Shown piece by piece: positions 1 to 9,690 of a stretch of 24,389 bases of DNA (position 1 is its first letter; each line of letters opens with the position of its first letter). Location: assembly GCA_037447655.1 (NCBI GenBank), contig JBBHKE010003107.1:1-24389 (forward strand). Direction: 5' to 3'. Source of the DNA: Zygnema cylindricum (taxonomy: Eukaryota > Streptophyta > Zygnematophyceae > Zygnematales > Zygnemataceae). The position numbers were made by a program, and so were the translations under genes. Under the pieces are notes generated by a model, which saw nothing but the letters and a program-made list of their open reading frames with translations, was not told where the DNA came from and ran no database searches.

Positions 1-3000
1 ACAAAAAAAAAACAAACGTAACATTATCGTCACAAACTCACAGAGGGGTTTGAGTATAAATGTCATACTGTTCGGAAAGGTCGAGGGCCACCATGAATAA
101 ACATTCGCAAAGTGGGTGTTGAATGTTAATGTTATGCGTCTTTAAAAGTGTTTGTTGGTTAAAAGTGATTTCGACACTGTTGATTTAGCTTCGACGAGAT
201 GTAGTATTATTCACTATAATTGTATTATATCATTATATAAGTTAATTGGAGTTATACATCAATGGACAAATCATAATTACAATTATAAACAATCATATCG
301 AGGAGTCTATAATGTTTTTTAAAGTGCGTAATATTTGAATGAGCGTTATGAAAGCCTTAAAATTGCCGAAGGAGCGTCAAGAATCCTCGATTGTAAAATA
401 TTAAGTTGATGTTTATCTTAGGCATCGACATGTATAAATAATACATTTATTAACTCCCAATCTGTTTCGGCCTTGTATGATAGATAAGTGGAAAAATATA
501 CCTGGTATAAGACCTTATAACCAGTAAAGACGTTGGGTAACAGTATATAAACATATGACTATTTGCTGAAATAACTTTTTAATCTGTTGTAAATTATATA
601 AACAGGTACCTGTAGAGTTTTAACCCCAAAGATTTGCATTTTAATGGGATTTTGTTGACATTTCAAAATACAAAAACATAAAAGATCAAAACTTGAGGAC
701 TTTTATTGGTCGATCACCTATTTTGACGTAATAAGTCTATCTTGTGGTATTGAATACGCTTTATTTCTTGTGACATCGTAGGTGTCTATATTTTTATGAC
801 ATTGTGATGTCATGATTATGTGTGATACCGTCTACATCATTAGTTTCCCAAATTGTCCACCATGAATACTTGTTTTTTTTTTTCGTTTCGCTCTCGATTT
901 GCCACCAGATTACGCAGAAAGATAACTTATTATTTTACACTCGTAGTTTTCATATTTCACTACAGAGAGAGGGAGAATAGAGCAATGATAGAAGGGGAAA
1001 AGGTTGCGATGAAAGCCTTCACTTTTATAAATACCCATGATTAAAAGCAAAGTCTGAGATTCCTACGATATTTATTCTGTGCAAATACGCGAGCGGCTAA
1101 AAAAAAAAACGTGTACTACTATTGGTGCAAACATGTTAAAATCATTAAAAAATGGTACTTGAATTCATTGGTCAAGTGTTTTTGCGCTTTAAACCGACTC
1201 TCTATGTGGTTAAAGTTTGAGTTAGAGGAGGAGTTGGCATAACGTGGTAACATGTCAAAAAAATTAGACGCCAAACTTAAGTACACACTCAAATTTAAGA
1301 TGATGTCAATTTTCTTCAATTTAACATCGTATTTATACTATATAACATTTTTTGGGTGCGACAATCAAACTTTTAATAAAATCATATACCAATAACGTCA
1401 TTTCAACATATGGACAAAAACCATAACTACAAAGAAACACATGGAAGTTTGAAAGATGTACGCATTTTTTTTGCATTAACATGATTCCACTTTTGTATCC
1501 ACTAACCTTTGCTATTGCACCACAAATTGACCCATGTTTGGAACTTACGCAACAAAACGACACACAAAAGAGAAAACTCAATGCACAAAAATGTACATGT
1601 AGTAAAGCGGACATGTACAAAAATAAAATATAAAAAATTAAAACCAATCCACATAAGTGGCGGGAAGGGAGGATGATGATAACGATTATTATGAACTACC
1701 ACTTTTTGGTGTAAAAGCGATTGTTTGTATATTCATCTTCTTAAATAAGCGTACATAATTTCGATGGAGAAAAATACGATTTAAGCAACAAGTCGACCAA
1801 CTTAATTTGTATGTTGCGGTTTCACAAAAAGAAGGTTTGTAAATTCGTTGTAATAACTCACCAAATAAATTTCGGTTTCGTCAAAGTTGGAAATATATGT
1901 TGAAGGCTCCACCAGTTCGTTTTGTATTTCATATTTTTGTAAAATAATGAGATTGTGATCGATTTTACCATAGTTTCTTAGACCATGATTCACGATTACT
2001 GAAAAAAAAATATCAGTATAAACGAATCGAGTGTTGTAAACATTATTTTGAGTTATACTGTCTAACACCGATAAAACATTAACGTTAACTTACACATTTA
2101 TTTGGTACACATTCCCATAGTGTTGTCGTATAGTGTGGGTTCCCATAACATCACATGAGAACTTGTTTGAGTCATTTCCCCCTTTGTTAAATACGAGAAT
2201 CAATTTTTATTGAACTTTCCCATATCAATGCTAATTATTTTCATCATCTTGTCTCGGTTATCTAACTTTTTTTTACACGTTTGTACGAAATACTTATACA
2301 AAACAACACATTTCCTAACTACACTATATAATGAATAACCAAATTAACGTAATTGACATGTGTTAAATCGTAACTATATTGACGTAAAAACAAAAAAGTC
2401 ATTTATCTAATTTTAGGTTCGAGGGTTATGCTTTAAGGTGGCCGAATTTGTGTTATCAGTACTAAAAAGAATTCTCGGTATAATTTGGTTTACTAGGTGC
2501 AGTACGTTTTCAAACCATGTCGTATTATTGTCATATTATTATTTTTTATTTTTTTGCTAAAAAATATAACAAGTTTATCAAAATGTCCAAGGTCAAACAT
2601 TGATTGTTTATTTTGTTTTGAGTCCTCATTTGTGAACTTTTGTTTTTTATATATATTTGACCCATCTCCCTCAATCGTTGTCAGTTAGTGGCAAGATATA
2701 AAACGGTTGTAACACAAGCAGATAATAATATAAGAGCCACGATTAACAACCAATATGTATATTAGTCATATTAGATGCCATTTGTTTTCAAACAAGGTGG
2801 ATAAGTATCCACCACAATCAATAAAAAAAAATTTTATAGGATCGATATATTCTCACACTCCATTTTCGTTTTTTTTTACCTAAAATGGTTTGTTGCGCTT
2901 GTAGATTTTTGGATTTAACATCAACATAATTTTTTTACAATAATATTATATGCTTTTGCAAATATGAGATTTAGATTGTATGATTGAAAAACTTAGACAA

Positions 3001-3299
3001 TTTTGAAAACACGTCAATTTGTTTACATGGTCTCATTTAAAACAAAGCACGCAAGCAAGAGTACTACTGACATAATGCACGAGAGCAAGAGTAAATTCAA
3101 TGGCACGACAACGTAAAAATTTAATGACAAAACTCCGCCTTGCGTCGACTCGATAAAAAAAAAATAGCGTCAAAATTACACCTTGAATCGGTTATTGATT
3201 GTAAACAAAATAATTAGTGCAAGAATGAAACAATGTAATAAGCGTTAAATTGGGTTTTTCAACCTATATCCAACAAATCATTAACATTTATTAGCACAC
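1..3299. other. AT-rich host sequence without a recognisable gene
   Basis: No open frame here exceeds about 105 codons, and none shows a recognisable domain, a signal sequence or a convincing splice pattern. The stretch is rich in A and T homopolymers. A short direct repeat (consensus GCACG-x-AAGCAAGAGTA, roughly) lies near 3046-3093. The sequence continues on the other side of the gypsy element at 12196, so it was one block with 12196-13509 before that insertion. I see nothing in it that supports a gene or RNA. Confidence 0.6.
3295..3299. repeat. Target site duplication, left copy (CACAC)
   Basis: The five bases CACAC directly precede the TG that opens the left gypsy LTR. They are repeated exactly after the right LTR at 12191-12195. 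A 5-bp duplication is the usual length for LTR retrotransposon integrases. The original site was a short CA-rich run. Confidence 0.9.
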
Positions 3300-4291
3300 T
3301 GTAACAGTAATAGCGGATCGAACTTCTTTATAAAGGGGTATTTAGGTGTTATAAGTATAAAGTACTAAATTTGGTAGACGTCCGCGAAAGAATCACGCTA
3401 TTTGGAGTTATATTTTAAAAGTTATAGCGATATGTGTATTTAGGTGACAGCGTGGGGTCTAAATAACAAGTGGGTATCATTGAAACGGGTTAAGGGTCAA
3501 ATTAGTACCGAAATTACGCTTGTACGTTTCATATAGTTATAATGAAACGTTTCATAAAGTTATAATGAAACGTTTAGTATGCACGGTGGTTCGTTTCGTA
3601 CAAATTTTGGTACGAAACGTCACTTTCACTTAAGGGAATTTAGTAGGAAGTTTCGCTTGCGAAATTTGTTACGCACGATCGTGCGAAGTCGCGTTTCGTT
3701 TGGCGCGCACTTTTGCACGTAAATGTTACGCAGTGAAACGTAATGTTTGATTGGTTAGTAAAGTGCTAAGTAGTTAGTAAGAGATTTCGCACGTTTTTGC
3801 ATTGGTCAGTTTGAGTCCTTGCTGATCAATGATTGGCCCAGGTAAAAGCCTGTTAAAACGGAGCGTTGACTCTGGCCTTGCGAGTCTTGGGCGACGATGG
3901 ATAAATAGTGAAGTGTAAGAGGAGAGTAGGCATCTTTTCCTTTGGAAAAGTTTGTGGAAATTCCGGCTGATCTTAGTCTTGAGAGATTAATACCAAATTG
4001 GAGGAAAGGCATTTTGCATTGAAATCTCTTACTAACTAAATAGTGTTTTACTAGATAAAAGATAGAATTATTAAGAGTGGAGGGTAGTGGAAAACACTTT
4101 AATAAGAAGGGTTGAGCCACGAGGGCAAGAGACCAAGCTAATGTTATGTGGACAAAAGCTTCTTTTATTTTAAAGTTTATCCTTATGTGAGTGTTGTCCA
4201 ATGTGGATGTGTATTTTCTAATGTGTGGAATATGTGGTTGGGATTGTTTGTAGTAATGGGATTTCTTTGAGAAGTAGGAGATTCTGCTACA
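3300..4291 (+). repeat. Left (5') LTR of the gypsy element, 992 bp
   Basis: Starts TGTAACAGTAATAGCGG and ends CTGCTACA. It matches 11223-12190 throughout. The copy is 24 bp longer than the right LTR, mostly because a 23-bp unit is duplicated in tandem near 3525-3570. The region 3524-3740, likely U3, is dense in palindromes built on GAAACG/CGTTTC and in CpG. An open frame on the opposite strand (3806-4201) is partly shared with the other LTR but shows no recognisable domain. Confidence 0.93.
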
Positions 4292-4293
4292 TA

Positions 4294-4305
4294 TGGTATC
4301 AGAGC
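4294..4305 (+). other. Primer binding site for initiator-Met tRNA
   Basis: TGGTATCAGAGC begins two bases after the left LTR. It is complementary to the 3' end of plant initiator methionine tRNA including its CCA, which is the commonest primer for plant LTR retrotransposons. This fixes the direction of the element as the plus strand. Confidence 0.93.
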
Positions 4306-4759
4306 TTCGGTTAGTAACCAGGGAGAAGTTTGCTTACCCGAAAATCGACTGCCGTGACCGGTGAGGGTGCTCTGACCTGTGTCGGTGGAAACACAATGTG
4401 AAGTGGTAGGGGATTGAAAGGAAACTATGTGACCACACTGTCAACGACCGCTGGTTAGATTTGGGGCGTGCTTAGGTCCTAAGGACTAAGGCGAGGCAGG
4501 GTGGGCAGTGTAGCCACCGCTGAAGCTCACTCCAATTACCTAGAGGCCAAACAAACTTGCCTTCTCCTAGCAATGATTCATGTGTAGAGGGAGGGTTTGA
4601 AGCCATGAAGGGTGAGGATGTGAGGATTAGAGAGTAAAAGATCCTGATGTAGTGGGAAGTGGGAAATTTGCTAATGGAGGAGAAAGAAAGTGGAGTATTT
4701 TACTTCTTCAAGAGCAAAGGAGTCCAAAAATGACTAAAAACTTTTCAAACCCTAAATTG

Positions 4760-4859
4760 TTACCTTTGATTGATTTCAATTTTGCTGTTGCAAAACTTAT
4801 GGTTAAATCTTACCTTTGAGAGCTTTCAATTTTGCTGTTGTAAAATTTGTGGGGAAATT
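4760..4859 (+). repeat. Tandem repeat, two copies of about 50 bp
   Basis: Both copies open TTACCTTTGA and share the core TTTCAATTTTGCTGTTG, followed by a similar AT-rich tail. The period is 50 bases. The copies differ at scattered positions, so the duplication is not recent. It lies in the gypsy leader. Confidence 0.75.
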
Positions 4860-4946
4860 CTTACTTTCTGTTTCAATGTTGGGCAATTGAAAATTTGAAT
4901 GTGTACTAACTTACTGTCAATGTCTTTTAATTTCTCAGATCTTGAT

Positions 4947-5014
4947 CATTTTAAAGGATTTGTTAAGCAGAAGAAGTTATCATTTCAAAGGATTTGTTAA
5001 AGAGAAGAAGTTTT
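4947..5014 (+). repeat. Tandem repeat, two adjacent copies of 34 bp
   Basis: Two abutting 34-base units share AAAGGATTTGTTAA and AGAAGAAGTT and differ at only a few positions. They end about 90 bases before the gag start, in the leader of the gypsy element. Confidence 0.8.
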
Positions 5015-5106
5015 GGATTGGAGCAATCTGAGACTTCAAATCTGCAGCAAATTTCTTTGGGAAATTATACTCTATCTTTGTTTTTGCTTAATTTAATTGT
5101 GTGATA

Positions 5107-6423
5107 ATGACAAATTCTGCATGGAAACATGAAATGGAGAATGCTTTGAATGTGTTGAAGAAGCGAATTGTGAAATTGGTCAAAAGATTTAATAATCATG
5201 CTGCCACTGTGGATGAAACCATTTCCGAGTTGAAACGTGAATTGAAAGTTGTTAAAGAAAATGGAAATGTTTCAAATGAGAATTTAGATAAACTTATTAA
5301 CTTAGTTCAGACCAAGAATGATATGAATGACCAAAAAGATGAGAGTAGTAAAAGAAATGCCAGTTTTAAGAAGGATGATCATGATAGACCTAAGAAGATA
5401 AGGGATCTGAAATTGTCTATTAGTGAGGCACCATCGTTTGATGGTAAGAGGATCGATGAGTTGGATGCTTGGATTTTTCATATGGAGTATTATTTGGAGT
5501 CTAGAAATTGCGATCGTGATGATTACACTTCTTTTGCAGTTAGCTGTCTGAAAAGCGATGCTCAAATTTGGTATTATATTCAGAGAAGGTCTAAATTGAT
5601 TCCTGATAATGCTGATTAGGAAACTTTTAAAGCCGCGATCAAATCGCATTTCTTGTCTGTCACTTTTGAATCCAGAATGGAAGAAAAGTGGTTGAACTGT
5701 AAGCAGACTGGATTTGTGAAGGATTATCTTGTGGAATTTGACTCATCTAGCATTCATGTCATAGGTTTGACTGATAAAATTGCTAAATTGCATTTTTTGA
5801 ACTATTTGAATCCAATACTTAAATCAGAACTAAAACATCAAAAATTTAATAATTTGAAAGAATTACAAGATAAACCATTGGAATTAGAGGATCAGTTGGG
5901 GTATAATCGGGAAACTAGATCACTTAGGGGTAATTTGAATGAAGTATCAGAGTGGGATGAGGGGGAATTTGTGGATGAGGGTCTGAATGTTGGTCTGGTG
6001 AATAGGCAAAATATTTTCAGGGGAAATCAGAAAGGTGGACAGAGTGCTAATGCAGGAAACAAATTTAACAATAGAGGGGGATACATTAAGAGTCCTAAAC
6101 AAAGCATTAATGATCAGAAGCCTAACCTTACCATCCCCACATGCACTATTTGTCAGAAAAAGGGTCATAGAGCTTTTGAGTGTGCACAACTGAAAAAGAT
6201 TAACTGTTATAACTGTGGAGAGCAGGGACATTTTAGTAGAGAGTGCACAAAACCCAAAAAGAAAGTCACTTGTTTCAAATGCGGAGGTCCAGATCATTAC
6301 GCTTAAGTCTGTACAGATAAAGGTTCTCTCAAAACAGTCGACGTAAATGAAGGTCTTCAAGAGGATATTGCATTATACCTAGCTGAGCAGGAAGCCCAAG
6401 AGGTGGGAAACGGAAAGGACTAA
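5107..6423 (+). pseudogene. Gypsy gag (capsid and nucleocapsid), broken by two in-frame stops
   Basis: Gag packages the element RNA into virus-like particles in the cytoplasm. The ATG at 5107 is chosen because the frame is closed upstream apart from non-ATG codons. Residues about 10-60 are rich in Leu, Lys and Glu in a coiled-coil-like spacing. From about residue 111 a retrotransposon-gag domain begins (FDGKRIDELDAWIFHME). Three CCHC zinc knuckles follow: 6142-6183, 6204-6245 and 6271-6312. A TAG at 5617-5619 interrupts the capsid region, and a TAA at 6304-6306 falls between the His and last Cys of the third knuckle. The same frame then runs to a natural-looking TAA at 6421. Both early stops fit single C-to-T or G-to-A changes from Trp or Gln codons. 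Confidence 0.9.
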
Positions 6424-7514
6424 ATGAAAGTCCTCAATTGAGTCAACCGGATCCAGCAGTTAAAGAGTTAACTCTGGAGGGCAAATTAATGAATGGAAAA
6501 GTTAGGATAGCTAAATTTATTATGATTCTCACTATACTGCATAGTTTAAAAAACCCTTCTGATGAAATTCTCAACAACAGACCTATGATAAGACAGTTAA
6601 ATAATGATGACACCAGACACAGTTTGAATAGATTCGAGTCATTAGTGGAAGGAAAACCGTTGAGAGTAATGGTTGATTCAGGTGCCACACATAATTTTAT
6701 TTCACATAAGTTTGTAGAGGAAAATAAAATTCCTACTGTCATAAAGGAAAAACCTTTACATGTTCAAGTGGCAAATGTTAATAAGTCCACATTAGACTTA
6801 CAAACTGACACGATAGAAGTTGATTTTCAGGGTCATAAAATGAAAGTTGTGTGTGAAATAATGAATTTGGGAAGTGAAGAACTAATATTCGGAAAGCCTT
6901 GGTTAACTGAACACAATCCTCAAATTAATTGGGAAATTAACACCTTGAAAATGAAGTTTGAAAACGGTTGGAAGGTTTTGCAAGTATTATTTTCTAAGAA
7001 ATTGCATAAGAATCATATAAATAACATAACCAGATTGGGAGTGGAAGGTTTGATATCTGCTAAACAATTTAAAAAGCACTTAAAAGATAAAACAAATCAT
7101 GCTTTCTTGTTGTTAGTAACTGAGGCACTTACTGATGAAGGGGGGGGAGAAAACACTACCATTGATGTCATCCCTAAATCAGACACCACTAAAACTTTCG
7201 AAAAACAAAAATCTGATTTTGTAACTGACATTAATACATCTGATGTTGCTTTAAAAGATTTGATTTTTGAATTTAGAGATGTCTTCCCAAGTGACTTACC
7301 CTCAGGGAGGCCACCTTCCCGAGATGTAGAACATGTTATTAACCTTGAACCTGGATGTAATCCTCCTGTCATAGGAATTGAATTTATAAACACAGTTTCT
7401 TTAAGCAGGAGGAGTTAAAGAAACAGATCAAATAACTCTTAGAGAAAAGATATATTCAGCCTAACAAATCACCATACGGAACACCAGTTCTCTTCGTCAA
7501 AAAGAAGGACGGAA
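6387..7514 (+). pseudogene. Gypsy pol, protease and N-terminal end of reverse transcriptase
   Basis: The pol frame opens after a TGA at 6384 and has no ATG of its own before the protease, consistent with expression by frameshifting from gag. The aspartic protease active site is DSGATH at 6675-6692, inside MVDSGATHNFIS, followed by a typical retropepsin beta-rich stretch. After about 240 residues of linker, a DVFPSDLPSGRPP motif marks the entry to RT. A TAA at 7416 comes from a small indel at about 7380-7405. The RT N-terminus resumes in another frame (EELKKQI, then PNKSPYGTPVLFVKKKDG) with one more stop. The gene is cut at 7514 by the nested LTR. Confidence 0.88.
6405..6434 (+). promoter_or_regulatory. 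Candidate -1 ribosomal frameshift signal between gag and pol
   Basis: GGGAAAC (6405-6411) fits the X-XXY-YYZ slippery heptamer with codons GGA and AAC exactly in the gag frame. Four bases later a perfect 6-bp stem forms: AGGACT at 6416-6421 pairs with AGTCCT at 6429-6434 across a 7-base loop. The gag stop at 6421 lies ten bases after the heptamer. The pol frame is the -1 frame and is open across the site (from 6387). All elements of programmed -1 frameshifting are thus in register. Activity is inferred, not shown. Confidence 0.6.
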
Positions 7515-8560
7515 TGTAGAAACTAATGGTTTTTATTAGTATTTTCTAGGTCTGAAAAGAAATATAGAAGCCGAGGCAGTCTATCTCTAACTTCTCTCTC
7601 CAACTCTCAAACTTGTCGCAGTCACTGAGAAATTGGAGAGGAAGCTAGAGCCATGGCTACCTTGGCTATCCTGAGGTTTACGGGAATTTTATATTAGGGT
7701 TTATTTTTTTAAAAGGTATGTGCCGGCGGCAGGATTTGATCCTTGTACCTACCGGCCGGCAGACAGGATATAGCCGGTAGCCTTAGCCGTTAAGTCTAGC
7801 AATAGTGTTACGTACTATATAGTTTGATATTTATTTAAATACGTATACGTACGATAAATCATTTAACTGTTATGGATTATGGGATACATAGATCCAGTAG
7901 TATATAATGTACGAATTACGGTACGGACAAAAATCAATACCGCGCATTTGTTTCGTAAGTGAAACAAATACCGCGCATGTATTTATTACGGCTACGATTA
8001 AATCCGAATTTAATCGGACGGCCGGGATTAGCGCCAAGATCGCGGAGGAAGATTTCGGCGGTTTGTGGCCATCGCCACATCGGATGACGCGTGGCGAAAT
8101 TTCGTTGGATTGTGGAATCTCCGGAGATTATGGCACCGAATCCGGATTTGACATGTGTCGACATTTTGGCCATGTCGTATAATGTCCGTACCTAAAGTAC
8201 ACCGGCAACTGTACTTTTGCATACGGAACTCAATTCTGATTGGTTCCGTACATCAGTAGATAGAGTCTGTGAGAGAGATAGGACTTAGAAAAATTAAAAG
8301 ATAGGACCCCCTCTCCCAAAGAGCTTCTGTACAAAAGGTCAACTTTGACCCTCCATAACTTACTGCTCAGGGGAGCAAATTCAGAGATTCTTTTTGCTAC
8401 CGACTCAGGGGAGTCTTGCCTTCACAGGGGTGCAGGTGGTCAGGGTTTTTGTCTGCCAGGGTGGCAGGTATTTTTGCTGAAACACAAAGGGGTCAGGATT
8501 ATCCTAGAGGCTTCTTGGAAGCTGTCTACTTTGAGGACTTATGGAGGTCTCAGAGTTTCA
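7515..8560 (+). mobile_element. Solo LTR of a Ty1/copia-like element nested in gypsy RT
   Basis: A 1046-bp insert beginning TG and ending CA. Its first 60 bases align with the start of the copia LTR at 19710 read on the minus strand, sharing TATTTTCTAGGTCTGAA at the same distance from the TG. It also shares the CATGGCT-CCTTGGCT block, the tRNA-like block (7732-7790) and a GACTCAGGGGAGTC block near the end. It is a divergent relative, not the same family. There is no internal region, hence a solo LTR. The usual 5-bp duplication is absent: the bases before (CGGAA) and after (CGTTG) differ, and the RT frame resumes with no base gained or lost. The 91-codon frame at 7907-8182 lies inside it and is not supported as a gene. 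Confidence 0.82.
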
Positions 8561-9690
8561 CGTTGAGAATGTGTGTCGATTATCGTAGTCTAAACAAGAT
8601 TACGGTGAAAGATAAATATCCGTTACCTTTAATTTCTGATTTGATAGATCGTTTAAAAGGTGCTAAAGTGTTTTCGTTGATTGACTTGCGTAGTGGCTTT
8701 AATCAGGTGCCAATTAGAATTGAAGATGTTGATAAAACTGCTTTCAGGACTAGGGTGGGTCATTTCCAATGGATAGTGATGCCATTCGGCTTAACGAATG
8801 CACCGCCTACTTACCAAAGATTAATGAACCAAACCTTTTCAGATTACATAGATGAGTTTGTCCAAGTGTTTATAGATGATATTATAATTTACAGTGAATC
8901 TAAAGAACAACATGTAATCCATTTAAAAAGAGTGTTAGAAAGGTTAAGAGAAAGAAAATTATATGGAAAATTGTCAAAATCTAGTTTTCTTAAAAGTGAA
9001 CAATTATTTTTGGGACATATAGTTAGTGGGGAAGGTGTTAAAACAGATCCATCCAAAATTTTAGCAATCCAAAATTGGAAACAACCTACTTATGTCACAG
9101 AAGTAAGATCGTTATTGGGATTAGCCACTTATTACAGAAAATTTATCAGAAACTTCAGTATAATCGCCGCACCTTTGACGAATTTACTTCGGGAGAAGGA
9201 GACGTTTGTGTGGGGAGCTGATCAGGAGGGAGCATTCGAGGAATTAAAAGGGAAGTTGACCTCTGCCCCAACATTAGTGTATCCTGATCTTGTCGGGGAA
9301 TTTCAAGTTGTGGTCACTACAGATGCATCTGAAAAAGGTCTAGGTGTAGTCGTAAGTCAAAAAGTCGACAAACACTTTCATTCTATTGCTTTCGAGTCTA
9401 GAAAATTCAATGATGTTGAAAAAAACTATACAGCACAGGAAAAGGAATTACTTGCAATTGTATATGCATTGGTGAAATGACGTTGTTATTTGTATAAAAA
9501 AGAATTTACACTTCACTGTGATAATAAGTCACTCTCTTATTTACAAAGATTAAGTGATGCGTAGATTATGACTGGCAGACAGGTTAGGTGGATGCAGAAA
9601 TAAGCATATTTCAAATTTAATGTCAAACATATTCCTGGGAAGACAAATGTAATCGCATATACTTTAAATAGATGCTTTGAAAAAAGTGTT
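8561..9690 (+). pseudogene. Gypsy reverse transcriptase and RNase H
   Basis: RT copies the element RNA to DNA and RNase H removes the RNA strand. After the nested LTR the frame resumes at LRMCVDYRSLNKIT, with YPLP and then the LIDLRSGFNQV motif. The catalytic box is FIDD at 8869-8880 and its two Asp residues are present. GHIVSGEGV and LLGLATYYRKFI follow as in other gypsy RTs. RNase H starts with TTDASEKGLG and includes ESRKFN and TAQEKELLAI. In-frame stops lie at 9478-9480 (TGA in place of an expected Trp), 9562-9564 and 9601-9603. The frame is otherwise continuous to HIPGKTN. The 48 codons open in this frame before 8561 are LTR sequence, not RT. Confidence 0.92.

Larger units (their letters stand above)
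4306..5106 (+). other. Untranslated leader of the gypsy element
   Basis: About 800 bases separate the primer site from the gag start. No domain-bearing frame is present. The leader contains two sets of short tandem repeats (4760-4859 and 4947-5014). Its length and position are where a packaging or dimerisation signal would be expected, but no specific signal can be named. Confidence 0.6.

Noticed and set aside
1333-1702. 104-codon and 66-codon overlapping minus-strand frames
   Set aside because: Cys/Phe/Leu-rich low-complexity translation of AT-rich DNA, overlapping in two frames. No start context, splice sites or domain.
3806-4201. 131-codon frame on the minus strand of the left gypsy LTR, with a 109-codon counterpart at 11706-12035
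   Set aside because: Both lie antisense in LTR copies that are about 95% alike, so shared openness is inherited and not independent evidence. No domain is recognisable and the start is shifted by an indel in the right copy.
7907-8182. 91-codon frame in the nested LTR, open on both strands
   Set aside because: Lies wholly inside a solo LTR. The open frames follow from its higher GC content, and opposite-strand frames cover the same bases.
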